Source: Boothiomyces macroporosus
Lineage: Eukaryota > Chytridiomycota > Chytridiomycetes > Rhizophydiales > Terramycetaceae
NCBI GenBank assembly: GCA_027604185.1
Contig: JADGKB010000149.1
Location: forward strand, 1 to 27,715
Reading direction: 5' to 3'
Length of the DNA stretch: 27,715 nucleotides
Both the position numbers and the translations under genes were made by a program. The notes under the pieces were generated by a model, which had not been told where the DNA came from, did no database searches, and was given only the letters and a program-made list of their open reading frames with translations. Positions 1 through 9,747 of the stretch are shown here, in pieces. The first letter of the stretch is position 1. Each line of letters begins with the position of its first letter.

Positions 1-1
1 C

Positions 2-76
2 ACCTTGACTGACGAAGAGTTTGCCGCCATCCGCAAAGCAATCGCTGAAATTCCAATCGAAGGTGCTCAGTATTAA
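2..76 (+). CDS. 3' end of an aldo-keto reductase (partial)
   Basis: Only the last 24 codons are in the window, ending in TAA at 74-76. The peptide end (LTDEEFAAIRKAI..., closing IEGAQY) has the look of the C-terminal helix and tail of AKR-family NADPH-dependent aldo/keto reductases of the yeast pyridoxal-reductase type, where a 'LT/S-x-E-E-...-I' helix is followed by a short loop and a final RY/QY. Too little is present to name the substrate. The stop codon lies inside a TAATAAA string, so the transcript probably ends here. The next gene starts 35 bp downstream. Another oxidoreductase family cannot be excluded from 24 residues. Confidence 0.5.
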   Translation, partial: TLTDEEFAAIRKAIAEIPIEGAQY

Positions 77-80
77 TAAA
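75..80 (+). terminator. AATAAA poly(A) signal overlapping the reductase stop
   Basis: AATAAA begins at the second base of the TAA stop codon, the arrangement repeated at many gene ends in this window. Confidence 0.5.
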
Positions 81-111
81 TTGACAATCATCGTTGAATT
101 TAAATTTTCTT

Positions 112-1029
112 ATGCAAAAACAGGAAATCTTGAACTATTTGAAAACTGGAAACCTTCCAGAATTTTTGAAAAATCCAGTTGAACTGGAGGAGCTCTCTGG
201 CGGTCTTGCGAATCATGTATGGAAAATTCAGTATCCAGATTCTAGCGTCGTTTTGAAACAATACACAGCATATTTAAAGTACAATCCAAACATCAAGTTG
301 AGCGAAAATCGGTCATTGGTAGAATGGGAGTCTTTGTCTGCAGCTTACAAATTAGCCAAGAACGACAAGTTTTGGACTGTTCCGAAACCATTGTTTTATG
401 ATTCTGGGCATCACGTAATTTTCATGGAATACTTTCACTGCACCAACTTATTTTCTCTCTTATCAAAGTCAACAGATATTTCTGGGGATTTGAACTGGAT
501 TTCGGATGCAATTCAATCCTTCATCAATGATTTGGGAGGCATAAATGTTCCTGCTGAAGTTATAAGTGATACGCCAGTGGTAAGATACTATAGAAATGAT
601 CAAAAGAATATACCGGAACGTTTAAGTATGGTTGGCATTCCCGCATTAGAAATTGAAGCATACTTTAACACTGTTCGTAATGAAGTAACAAATACAGTTA
701 TTTTTGGAGATTTGTGGCCTGCTAGTGTGTTGGTTGATATTGAACATCGAAAAATTGTGGTGGTTGATTGGGAGGCATGCAGATTCGGGTACAGATACAA
801 TGATTTTGTTCAGTTTCTTGGGAATTTATATTTGATGATGAATGGAGAACCGTTCCACAACCAAAATTGCAAACTATTGTTTGATTTAATCCTTCAAAGA
901 CTTCCTGACAAGTCCCAAAACACAAAACTGCGATTGTTGGATATGATTGTATCTCTGTCACAATACGATCATTGGAAAATACCTGATCTAAAATCGACCC
1001 TTAAAAAGGCAGTCGAAATAAATCTTTGA
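112..1029 (+). CDS. APH/choline-kinase-fold small-molecule phosphotransferase-like protein
   Basis: 305 aa, single exon. I start at the ATG at 112; the open frame upstream holds only a TTG. The protein has the aminoglycoside-phosphotransferase (APH) layout: Gly-rich start GGLANHVWKIQ (residues 30-40), ATP-site lysine in VVLKQY (K49), an acidic helix near 68-75, the catalytic-loop equivalent FGDLWPASVLVD (198-209) and the metal-binding Asp in VVVDWEACRFG (D219). The usual HGD of the catalytic loop is FGD here. The D-x4-S spacing (S205 in place of Asn) resembles methylthioribose-kinase-type members. Substrate unknown; choline, ethanolamine or a sugar are all possible. An AATAAA lies 8-9 nt before the TGA stop. 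The next start codon is 22 bp downstream. Confidence 0.75.
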   Translation: MQKQEILNYLKTGNLPEFLKNPVELEELSGGLANHVWKIQYPDSSVVLKQYTAYLKYNPNIKLSENRSLVEWESLSAAYKLAKNDKFWTVPKPLFYDSGHHVIFMEYFHCTNLFSLLSKSTDISGDLNWISDAIQSFINDLGGINVPAEVISDTPVVRYYRNDQKNIPERLSMVGIPALEIEAYFNTVRNEVTNTVIFGDLWPASVLVDIEHRKIVVVDWEACRFGYRYNDFVQFLGNLYLMMNGEPFHNQNCKLLFDLILQRLPDKSQNTKLRLLDMIVSLSQYDHWKIPDLKSTLKKAVEINL

Positions 1030-1051
1030 ATAATTGACGCGTAAAGTCAAC

Positions 1052-2773
1052 ATGGACGTTCAAACAAATAAAGCAGACAACTTGAAAGTTTCATTACCAA
1101 AGATAAGTAGGAATTCCACCGGTTTGGGGCCGAGAACTTCTACAAAATCAGTTAAAAGTACCCCAGACAGGTTGTCCAAAACAGAGAGCAGGATAACACG
1201 TCGAACTACCGTATCCAGCAACCATCGACCACAATTACAACCCACAGTACTCTCAACAATAGCACAAGATACCGACAATCCATCTTCAGAGACTAAAATA
1301 GAAGAGCGGAAATCAGCTGTTGAAATCTTTCCAATTGACTTTTTTGATCCTGTGGGAGAATCAAAGAGTCGGAAACAGAATGATAATGCAACTACAGAAA
1401 GTATATTAGAGTCTGGAAAAAATGGTAATATGTGCCAAATATTTGATGAAAATCTATTTATTGGGGTAGATGCACCAAAAATTAGACCAATGGAAGATTC
1501 GAGCGAATCGGAGGAAGAAACCGAGATATACGTACCGCCAATTGTAGAATTAGAAGAGCTTCCACTTGATTATGAGCCCAGTGAGCAGTTTAACTCGTTA
1601 AACAACTATCATGATTTGATTGCAAGTGTGAGATTGAATTCAATTTCTCGATTAGAATACTATGAAATCGATGAAGAGCTTGAAGATGCATTTCATAGCG
1701 CTCTAGAGTTAAACAGGAGCATCTATTATGTGAAACTAGGGTGCATTTCTGATATGTTTTGGAGCACTTTGCCAAAAATGACTAATTTACTGCACCTACA
1801 ATTGGAAAACTTGGATTTGAAAGAGACAGTATTACTGATTGATTTTTTGGATAATTACAGACATATCGTTGCATTAAGTGTTTCATTTAGCGACGAATGT
1901 CCGTTCTTGTGGAAATTGGTCAAGATACTTTACAATTTACCAAATTTATTGTATTTAGAGATCATGGGATACATGTGTCCAAAAACTTCAAAAGAATTGG
2001 GGTGCTTATTGGTTCAAGCTAGAAATTTAGTGTTTCTTGGGGTAGAGTTTCCAGAGGAAGAGTGTCAAATTGAGCATATCACTGAAGCATTAAAAAGAAA
2101 TACAAATCTTAGACATCTCGATTTTTTGGACTCAAAATTAAAGTTAACGGATTGCAAGTTGATTGCAGATGGAATTAAATTCAACAAGTATTTGCCAAGT
2201 ATATCCCTAGTTTATTGCGAGGTTCCCAACTATTATTTTCAAGATTTTCAACATGTAGTTCAACATAACAGCCTGTTGGAATCCCTTTCACTTTCGAATT
2301 ACAATAATTTTGAAGAAGCAATGAAATTCAACACAACGCTAATATTACCGGATGATATACCTCTATCAAACGAATTGCAGGCTCTAAGCCTTCGAAATAT
2401 GGCCCTCCACGAGAAATTTACCCAACAAGCAACAGAGTTGCTACAAATATCTCGTATTTTGCCTTTGCTGGACTTATTGCCAGAGATTAGAGTAAAGATA
2501 TTCAATCTTTTTGTTTATAGTCCAATTGCATATCGGGATTCAGAAATTCTCAGCAATGTGTTGCTTGATGTGAAATATCTTGGTCGAATGAAAACTCCAT
2601 TCAAATTTTCAAATATAGAGCTAGTGCGTAGATGCTATTATGTTAGTGAAGTTGATCCAAAACACGAATACAATCACTCGTTAATTGAAATGCACAAGAA
2701 TTTAAAAGACGGACCAGAATGGTTAAAACAATTTACTTTTCAAAACTACACACCCACTCCTGGAGAATTTTAA
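1052..2773 (+). CDS. Leucine-rich-repeat protein with disordered N-terminus
   Basis: 573 aa, single exon, starting at the ATG at 1052 (the frame upstream has only a TTG). Residues 1 to about 190 are low-complexity, rich in Ser, Thr, Lys and Glu, with acidic clusters near 155-165. From about 195 to 430 come irregular leucine-rich repeats of the ribonuclease-inhibitor type (units such as NLLHLQLENLDL, NLLYLEIMGY, NLRHLDFLDSKL). The C-terminal 140 residues contain a segment LLPEIRVKIFNLF and end in a Pro/Thr-rich tail. No catalytic motif, signal peptide or membrane span is visible. The role is probably protein binding. The stop lies inside TAATAAA and is only 4 bp from the stop of the convergent LtrA gene. 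Confidence 0.75.
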   Translation: MDVQTNKADNLKVSLPKISRNSTGLGPRTSTKSVKSTPDRLSKTESRITRRTTVSSNHRPQLQPTVLSTIAQDTDNPSSETKIEERKSAVEIFPIDFFDPVGESKSRKQNDNATTESILESGKNGNMCQIFDENLFIGVDAPKIRPMEDSSESEEETEIYVPPIVELEELPLDYEPSEQFNSLNNYHDLIASVRLNSISRLEYYEIDEELEDAFHSALELNRSIYYVKLGCISDMFWSTLPKMTNLLHLQLENLDLKETVLLIDFLDNYRHIVALSVSFSDECPFLWKLVKILYNLPNLLYLEIMGYMCPKTSKELGCLLVQARNLVFLGVEFPEEECQIEHITEALKRNTNLRHLDFLDSKLKLTDCKLIADGIKFNKYLPSISLVYCEVPNYYFQDFQHVVQHNSLLESLSLSNYNNFEEAMKFNTTLILPDDIPLSNELQALSLRNMALHEKFTQQATELLQISRILPLLDLLPEIRVKIFNLFVYSPIAYRDSEILSNVLLDVKYLGRMKTPFKFSNIELVRRCYYVSEVDPKHEYNHSLIEMHKNLKDGPEWLKQFTFQNYTPTPGEF

Positions 2774-2777
2774 TAAA
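2772..2777 (+). terminator. AATAAA overlapping the LRR gene stop
   Basis: AATAAA shares two bases with the TAA stop (2771-2773) and fills the 4-bp gap to the convergent LtrA stop at 2778-2780. The two transcripts must overlap at their 3' ends. Confidence 0.5.
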
Positions 2778-4555
2778 TTAATCACTAGTTTTCACAATCA
2801 TTGTTACTGGAGCAACCCCTTCTATTACTACTTGCTCTTTTAAAGAATCCCTAGATTTTATTGGGAAGAGCGCCGAAGTGGACTTATTTACAACTCTGAC
2901 TTTTGAAGAGTAGCTATGTCTTCCCAGTTCTTCGAAAATTATACTAAATGTCGAAGAAACTAATCCAGCATACATCCATCCTTCCTTGTGCTGATCTTGA
3001 ATAAAGCAGGCTCCAACCCAAGCAGCAGCCAATATTCCTCTATGGGTAATTCTAAACGTTTTCCGAATCAAAGGCTTTTTATCCTCTCTGACTATTTCTT
3101 GGTGGGCCAGTGCCATTATTCCTAGCAAAAAGTAAATAATGGCAAAAGAGCCACAGTAGGTTACTTGCAAACCTCTAGTAACACTAGCTGCTGTTGAATT
3201 ACTAACGATGCTATAATTTAGAGTGTGTTCAATGTTATGACCAACTAAAGTTGCATTGTAGGTATATAGATCTTGAATGACTGTATCTTCTTCAAATATC
3301 TCCAAGAAGGTTTCAATGCAGCCAGCAAAAGCAACAAGAGCAACATAAAATGGAATATGAGAAAACTTCCACAATACTTTCCAAAATTTACTGTCATTCT
3401 CCAACGCATGAACTATAATTAGTTGCTAGTTACCAAAGAACTGTGACGTTTCCAGTCTAAAGTAAAGAAAGAAAATGTTCATTGCAATCAAGAAAAAGAT
3501 AAACACATACACAAAGAATTTGTAGGAATGCTGCTTTGAAAAGTCGGTAAGGAGACTTAAAATAAGTTCGCCAAAAATCAAAACTACAAAACCCCCTATT
3601 CTTTCGTGGTAGTGTCTGATATTGGTAACTGGATGGATTTTTGAATATTTTGATCTCCAATAGTCAAGTCCAAGCCTGCTTAGAAATTCAAACAACATTC
3701 CACACGCCCAGATAATGATTTGGTTTGTTATACCTCCATCGTATCCAGGTTTAAAAACATTGACGCTCAGGTAGAATACGGCCTGGATTCCTCTTATGAT
3801 TGGTGAATAAAGCATTTCAGTGGTGCGATAGGGAACCGAGTTGCACATTGCATACAGAATATACAATTCAATCATTAATATTGAAATTATATGACAGCCA
3901 AGAAATATTCCCGAAGTATTAACATCCGGGTCTGGGTCAAACGCTTTGATTAGAATTAATTACCATATTTCACGCAAACTGTCATTAGAATCACTACTCC
4001 AAGGACTAACGCATTAAACACCTTTCTCAACACACCCTTCTGATAAACCCAATTATTCAAATGTACAAATTCCTCCCAGTGAAAAATAAATGGAATGATC
4101 ACCAACACGTACATCCCAAATGAAATCAAATCAAAGTCCAGTAAAGTACCAACTTTTCTCATTGCTCCAGCATAAATCAAATCCACAAACAGCTCAAACC
4201 ATAGTACTTTAGCTTTCATTGTACTTTGATATATCCTGTTATTATACTCGTACTGCTTTATTTGAGGCCCCGCGTTCCACTTTCTTTTTAAATCAAAATA
4301 TTCTACATTTTCCTCTTCACTTTCTTCATCAGACGACTCTTCTTGGATTTCTTTCTTTGCTCTATCTAGGTCTTGATATAATTTTGTAACATCATAATCA
4401 GTACTGTTTCGTGACTCGACAATCAATTCTTTTATTATATTTTGATGCTTTTTAGACCCTGGGTGAATGCCAGTGCTTGAAATGTGGTATGTGTTTCCAT
4501 GAAGCGTAAGAGCGTCGTAGTTGTATTCTTTGGGGATGGAAATGTTGTTTTCCAT
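2778..4555 (-). CDS. LtrA-family (low temperature requirement A) multi-pass membrane protein
   Basis: Three exons on the minus strand: 4555-3964, 3943-3434 and 3412-2778, with introns of 20 nt (3944-3963) and 21 nt (3413-3433), giving 578 aa. Residues 1-110 are hydrophilic with an acidic stretch (EESSDEESEEE). The family signature begins at KAKVLWFELFVDLIYAGAM, matching the LtrA 'WlELFfDLvfv' motif, and a later HYHERIGGFVVLIFGE matches the conserved 'H..ERfglfvIIvlGE' motif. About eight or more hydrophobic segments follow, ending in a polar cytosolic tail. Biochemical function of LtrA proteins in fungi is unknown; bacterial LtrA is linked to growth in the cold. Both junctions restore the frame (V-K-Y-A-F-D and Q-F-F-V-H-A). 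A 549-bp spacer separates its start from the divergent GRAM gene. Confidence 0.85.
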
Positions 4556-4662
4556 TCTGTTGCTATCACTTTCGCGTAAAACAAAATATTACCTAATGGC
4601 TTAGTGTCACTAACATAGTTTAACTTTAAAATTACAATAGGAACAATTTTAATATACTATGA

Positions 4663-4681
4663 AACATACTTGATGTATGTT
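4663..4681. repeat. Inverted repeat, 7-bp arms
   Basis: AACATAC - TTGAT - GTATGTT: perfect 7-bp arms with a 5-base loop, 108 bp upstream of the LtrA start. Possible protein-binding site or chance. Confidence 0.4.
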
Positions 4682-4703
4682 GTTTAACTCAAAGAAATTT
4701 AAA

Positions 4704-4721
4704 CGTTTTACAAGTAAAACG
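4704..4721. repeat. Inverted repeat, 8-bp arms
   Basis: CGTTTTAC - AA - GTAAAACG: perfect 8-bp arms with a 2-base centre. A related half-site GCGTAAAAC occurs near 4574-4582, closer to the LtrA start. This arrangement suits a dimeric transcription factor site; function is inferred only from symmetry. Confidence 0.4.
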
Positions 4722-5104
4722 GCGAATTAAAAGCTAGAGGTTCAATAACTGCCGAGCAAGAAATGAGAGTTGCTTGGCATAATGACGAATCTCAATTGCT
4801 TAAAGGGCTTTTCAGTTCTCTATGTCCTCATAATTGCTGGTTGCTTTTCTAACAATACTGGGTGGCAAAGTAATGAGCCCGCATAATTCCAAGTAGGGAA
4901 AATATTCAACAAAAAAGATAGAAACGATTTTTCAAAGAGACAAAGTTTAGTAACGACAGCGGTTAAATGTCTGTGCATTTGCCCTTGGTAATTAATACGG
5001 TTTCGCATTTTAATCTTAATCACGCATCCAAAACCGAGTGTCACAGGATGGCTTTGATGTGACATGGAATAATTTAAATAGCGAAAAAACCAAAAGCACT
5101 TTAC

Positions 5105-5952
5105 ATGACGCTGTCAAGGAGGAATACATATTCAAATACTCCAAAGTTGACACCAACAGTCTGGACCGATCAGATAGTGTCGGAGCGATCGCCGAATAGT
5201 GATCGCTCTTCCATGGACACCTCCAGAGAAACCTACGATTGGGATCAAATAATTGTTTCCAGAAACAGTGACTCTACAGTTTCATCCAGACCATCATCAG
5301 ATACATCATCACCAAGGACATACGCTGAATCAGTTCATGGGGAAGATTCTTCAATTTCAGCTGAAATTCAAAAGAACAAAAAGAATACCAGAAAAATGCA
5401 GCAACTGTTTGGTGACCACATTCCAGAATACGAAATCTGTCTAGCAGGTATGTTGAGTTTAACAAAGATTTCTCATGTGCACTCTCAAAGGATTTACTGA
5501 TTCGACACGGGAGGCTTTACGTTGGGAGGGAATACGTTGCATTCCACTCTCCAATTGCAAACACAAAATTTGTGATTCATGTCTCTGACATTAAAAAAGT
5601 TTCCCCCAAAACCACCATGCTGATACCGTCTGCAATGCAGATAGAAACCGACGACCTCAATATCCACCTAATGTCATTCATGTTTAGAGATAATGCTATG
5701 CAGACATTAAACACAATCATCAATGCTTATAGAAACAAAATAACCAAAGTGAATAAGCTCAAGACTGCCGCCCCAGCCGTCCAGGAAGAAGTTGCTGTAA
5801 AAAGAGTGTTTCCTTCTCCGAGCTCTCCACTAGCACCGATATTTCTTATCGGCGCTATGCTATGCATTACCATGATATTGGTAAACGTAGCTATGCTAGT
5901 TAGATCAAGTGCCCTGAACCAAATGATCCTGGCGGAATTGTCCTCATTCTAG
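5105..5952 (+). CDS. GRAM-domain protein with C-terminal membrane anchor
   Basis: Two exons, 5105-5447 and 5468-5952, with a 20-nt intron gtatgttgagtttaacaaag, give 275 aa. Residues 1-95 are Ser/Thr-rich and probably disordered. A GRAM domain follows: LFGDHIPEYEICLADFSCAL, then GRLYVGREYVAFHSPI, then a strand HVSDIKKVSPKTTMLIP and MSFMFRDNAMQTLNTI, matching the GRAMD/Ysp2 core 'LF..iP..E.l...YsCal.r....GrlYis...icFhS'. The intron falls exactly inside this core and removing it restores it. A single transmembrane segment near residues 238-258 is followed by a short tail. No VASt/StART-like domain is present, so the layout resembles short GRAMD2/3-type proteins of ER-plasma-membrane contact sites. 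AATAAA lies at 5967. Confidence 0.85.
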
Positions 5953-5966
5953 AATGTGAGCCTCAT

Positions 5967-5972
5967 AATAAA
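5967..5972 (+). terminator. AATAAA downstream of the GRAM gene
   Basis: Canonical signal 15 nt after the TAG stop. Confidence 0.4.
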
Positions 5973-5987
5973 CTGTACTATACGATT

Positions 5988-5993
5988 TTTATT
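5988..5993 (-). terminator. AATAAA overlapping the acetyltransferase stop
   Basis: On the minus strand the stop and signal read TAAATAAA; the last A of TAA is the first A of AATAAA. Confidence 0.5.
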
Positions 5994-6449
5994 TATAAGG
6001 TATAAATCAAACGATCATCCTTTAATTCAAATCCGTAGTGAGTGAAAAATGCATCCGATAGTCCTGTATCTACGGTTACATACAGTGGCTTTGTTTCCAG
6101 AATATCATATTTCTTTGTTCTAGCATTTTCAACCAGTTCATTCAGAAGCATTCGTGCCAGTCCTTGGTTCCTGTAAGCTGGCAACACTGCTAGCACTTTA
6201 ATTGCGATCGTATCCCCAGTCTTTTTAGAAGAAATTCCGCCAACACAGATATCATTGAAATACACTGGGTTAATAATCCGTACCTAATCTAGACTCGTTT
6301 TGTAAAAATTCATCTTGGATAGGAGTTTCAAAACAGTACTTGATTATCGTCTTTAGCTGTCCGATATTGTTGACTGTAAGATCATCAAGTGCCTTGCGAT
6401 CTTTAGGAGAAATCTTTAAATTCCCCAGCTTTTCATTCAACATTGTCAT
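5993..6449 (-). CDS. NAA50-like GNAT N-alpha-acetyltransferase
   Basis: Two exons, 6449-6284 and 6264-5993, with a 19-nt intron (6265-6283), give 145 aa. The order of motifs follows NAA50/San: an N-terminal strand-helix LDDLTVNNIGQLKTIIKYCF...PIQDEFL (compare 'v...ni.qLk.ln..iFPv.Y.d.Fy'), then VYFNDICVGGISS, the acetyl-CoA loop LAVLPAYRNQGLARMLL with the Q/R-x-x-G-x-A pyrophosphate-binding turn, and a C-terminal DAFFTHYGFEL. NAA50 acetylates N-terminal Met of peptides and associates with the NatA complex. The first ATG at 6449 is used; a second in-frame Met is two codons later. Its start codon is only 22 bp from the divergent EF-G2 start. The Tyr/His catalytic residues cannot be assigned with confidence. 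Confidence 0.75.
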
Positions 6450-6471
6450 TTTCGAAAAAGTTTTTTTTTGA
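6450..6471. promoter_or_regulatory. 22-bp gap between divergent start codons
   Basis: The whole space between the acetyltransferase ATG and the EF-G2 ATG is 22 bp and includes a run of nine T's (6461-6469) preceded by AAAAAG. Both promoters must extend into the neighbouring coding sequence, or a single bidirectional element with near-zero 5' UTRs is used. Confidence 0.5.
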
Positions 6472-8731
6472 ATGAAAAGTTTATGGGGAATATTTAAGCG
6501 ATATTCAAGCAGTAAAATCAGTGTCGATTCGATTAGGAATATCGGAATCATTGCGCATATTGATGCCGGAAAGACTACTACCACAGAGCGAATGCTTTAC
6601 TATGTTGGGTACACTGACAGGATTGGCAGTATTCTTTATTTAAATTAGATGTGGATGATGGATCTACAGTTACAGATTTCTTGAAAACAGAAAGGGAAAG
6701 AGGAATTACGATTCAGTCGGCGTGTATTCCTGTTTCATGGAAAGACCACAGAATCAATATAATTGATACCCCAGGACATGTAGATTTCACCATTGAAGTT
6801 GAAAGGGCATTGCGCGTCTTGGATGGTGCAGTGACCATTCTGGATGGAGTGGCAGGTGTTGAAGCCCAAACAGAAACTGTCTGGAATCAATGCAACAATT
6901 ACAAAATCCCACGCATTGCATTTGTGAACAAGATGGATAGACAGGGTGCAAACTTCCAGAATGCATTCAAATCATTGGAGAAATTGAAAGGATGGGGCAA
7001 GCCTGTCAAAACACAGCTCCCTGTTTACAGATTCAGGGATAAACTGAGTACCGATGATAGATTAGGTGGCGACTTTGAAGGTGTTATAGATTTGCTGGAT
7101 ATGAAACTTTTGGATTGGAAAAAGGATAAATCTGGCTCTATAGTTACCCGTAGTAAAGTTGAAAAAGAGCTACTGGAGGCGTGCATGACAGAAAGAGCAA
7201 ATTTGATTGAATCCCTGGCAGAAGTGGATGAAGGAATGGTTGAATGTTTCATTGAAGCTGATGACGATATTTCAAAAATCACAGGGGCGGATATTCAAAA
7301 AGCTGTAAATAGATGTACTATTGCTGGTACAATAGTTCCAGTGTTTTGTGGAGCTGCTTATAAAAACATCGGAGTACAGCCAGTCTTGGATGCGATTGTC
7401 GATTATTTGCCATCACCTAATCAAGTTCAGCATGCAATTGCAAAAACACCAACCGGACAAATTCCTATTAAAATCTCAGACAAAGATTTGTGTGCATTAG
7501 CATTCAAAGTTGTGTATGATGATAAGAGAGGGCCTCTTGTGTATGTCAGAGTGTATTCTGGAATTTTGGAATCGCGATCGCATATACAAATTTCCAACGC
7601 AAATGGAGAAAAAGAAAGAGCCATGAAGTTACTGGAAATGTACGCTGATGATTTTGAAGAGATTCCGTCAATTGAAGCAGGAAATATCGGTGTTGTTGTC
7701 GGATTGAAAAAGGTTAAAACTGGTGATACATTAACTGGGATTAAAGATAATAGAAAGCTAGAGCTGCTTAGTATTAATGTTCCGCCACCAGTATTTGTTC
7801 GTTCATGTCATGTAGAATCTGGATCTGAAGAAAAAGCCTTGGCGACTGCTCTAGAACATTTATTAAGAGAAGACCCTTCATTGTCACTAACAGTAAACGA
7901 AGAAACGGGCCAGACTTTGCTGAGCGGCATGGGAGAACTACATCTTGAAATTGCTGGTGAAAGGCTAATGGAGGTTTACAGAGTCAAGTGCAAGTTGGGC
8001 AAAGTGGAAATATCTTATCGAGAAACCATTCAAGATTCCCATTTGGAATTGATGCGCTTCAACAAAGAGTTTTTTGGAAAAGAACTAAAGTGTGAAATCG
8101 AAATGGAATTTTCTAAACCAGCGATGAACGAAATCGAAATCGACACTAGAATAAAAGGAAAGGATATTTATCAAGCAGCCCAACCAGAGTTGAAATTGGA
8201 GGTTAGTTTTACTAATTATAGTTGGTAGGTGGATACCCACCTTTAGGCGATATCGAACGCGCAATTAAAGAGGGAATTCAGAATGGTCTATCGAGAGGCC
8301 CCATATTAGGATTCCCAGTTTCGCAAATAGCAGTCAAAGTAACTAAACTTGGATTATACAGCCCTCAAATATCAAATATTTCGGCAATTAGAGCAGCGGC
8401 ACACAGCTGTGTCCAACACGCTCTAAAATCAACATCTACTAATCTATTAGAGCCAGTTATGAAAATGAAAATCAGAGTCCCGCAGCAAAATGTAGGTGTT
8501 GTATCTAGAGATTTAACTGGAAACAAAAGGGCTATTATTAGCAATATCGAAAACGTAGAAGATGTGGTAGTTATAGATTGTACTTGTCCTCTTGCTCAGT
8601 TGGTTGGATATGCCAGCAGTCTGAGAAGCATGACGCAGGGCAACGGAAACTTTGTCATGGAGCTGGAAGGCTACAACGCAGTCAGCAAGGACCAAGAGCA
8701 AGCGATTGTAAAATCAGTCAGGGGCTACTAG
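6472..8731 (+). CDS. MEF2: Mitochondrial elongation factor G2 (ribosome-recycling GTPase)
   Basis: Three exons, 6472-6628, 6649-8201 and 8222-8731, with two 20-nt introns, give 739 aa. The ATG at 6472 starts a basic, Arg/Ser-rich presequence ([15 protein letters not shown]) typical of mitochondrial import. GTPase motifs: G1 AHIDAGKT (28-35), G3 DTPGH, G4 NKMD. The segment [22 protein letters not shown] matches EF-G2 (GFM2/MEF2), not EF-G1. Domain II onwards is complete, ending with the EF-G C-terminal [22 protein letters not shown]2 splits mitochondrial ribosomes together with the recycling factor RRF. Usual length is about 780-820, so this is a slightly trimmed but intact copy. Intron positions were fixed because removal rejoins RIG-N-VDDG and [11 protein letters not shown]. 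Confidence 0.93.
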
Positions 8732-8738
8732 TCCCACG

Positions 8739-8744
8739 AATAAA
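8739..8744 (+). terminator. AATAAA downstream of EF-G2
   Basis: Canonical signal 8 nt after the TAG stop at 8729-8731. Confidence 0.45.
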
Positions 8745-8789
8745 CTGTAAAATCTTCACTTTGAAAAATATTTTAGAGATCTTGAATTC

Positions 8790-9570
8790 ATGGAACAAGA
8801 AAGTAATTTAATCAATGAGCTGCCACAAAGCGCTCTTGAAAAAGTAGAAAAGCAAATCTCTAGTATCTTACCAGTCAAAACAAAGGATGTCACTACCTCA
8901 CTTCACATTAAAAAGGATCCAACCAAAACCGAAAAGAAATCCTCCAGAACAAAAGTAAAGATTCGCCCAAGTGACAACCTTGGAGCCGCACCATTACCAG
9001 AGGGATATATATCCAGTCTGATGGCGAAACAACAAGCAGAGCCAAAAATTATTGCTCCAACTTCGCATGCAGAAAAAGTTCGAATTGCTCAAGAAAAAAG
9101 ACCATATATCCCCAAACCGCAAAAGAAATCTGCTCAAAATATACTAAGGGCTGCTGGCGGGGAGGTATGGGAAGATCCCACTCTTGTATATTGGGACGAC
9201 AGTACTATTTGGTTAACAATAGACGATTATAGATTATTCGCTGGGGATTTGGGAAATGAAGTGACGGATGAGTTATTGGCAAAAGCGTTCTCTAATTATC
9301 CTTCAGTGTTGAGGACGTATGTGGTACGCGATAAAAAGTCACTCAAATCCAAGGGATACGGGTTTATCAGTTTTGGAGATCCTGATGATTATGTGAGAGC
9401 AATGAAGGAAATGAATGGTAATATCCGTTTAATAATTAGGCAAATATGTCGGTAACAGACCTATTACTTTGAAAAGAAGTAATTGGAAAGATAGACAGGC
9501 GGATGCAACTAATATTGCTAGACAAAAGGAGCTGGCCGAAGTTGCCAAGAACCCTATTAAAAAGTATTAA
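8790..9570 (+). CDS. RBM42-like RRM RNA-binding protein
   Basis: Two exons, 8790-9417 and 9440-9570, with a 22-nt intron (9418-9439), give 252 aa. Residues 1-140 are Lys/Pro-rich and low complexity, ending in an AAGGEVWEDPTL segment typical of RBM42 just before the domain. A single RRM covers about 145-225: RNP2 RLFAGDLGNEV, RNP1 KGYGFISF, and the restored last strand KYVGNRPITLKRSNWKDR, which is a hallmark of RBM42 ('VGSRPIKLRKS.WKDR'). RBM42 binds hnRNP K and associates with the spliceosomal U4/U6.U5 particle in animals. The restored second exon also rules out a shorter product. The stop lies inside TAATAAA. Confidence 0.9.
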
Positions 9571-9574
9571 TAAA
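9569..9574 (+). terminator. AATAAA overlapping the RBM42-like stop
   Basis: AATAAA shares two bases with the TAA stop at 9568-9570. Confidence 0.5.
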
Positions 9575-9747
9575 CATAATTGTAAATCCACATTTGCTTT
9601 GTAACACAGTAACTGGATGAATTCACAGACAATGTTCATGAGCAATAGCTTCCGCAAGAATAGATAGTAGGGCCTCTAGAGCACTTTCGGATTTGAATTC
9701 AAAGGCGAAAATGCAAATGATGAAATGAGGTCATTGAAAACTTTGAA

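Larger units (their letters stand above)
4556..5104. other. Divergent intergenic spacer with two perfect inverted repeats
   Basis: This is the longest clear spacer in the left half, between the divergent LtrA and GRAM start codons. No reading frame in it looks coding. It holds two hairpin-capable palindromes (4663-4681 and 4704-4721, listed separately), close to the LtrA side. I see no tRNA or other RNA gene. It presumably contains both promoters. Confidence 0.5.

Noticed and set aside
4820..5065. 81-codon minus-strand ORF in the LtrA-GRAM spacer
   Set aside because: No domain, signal peptide or usable spliced extension; composition looks non-coding.
9436..9657. 73-codon minus-strand ORF over the RBM42-like 3' end
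   Set aside because: It is antisense to the restored second exon of the RBM42-like gene and shows no features of its own.
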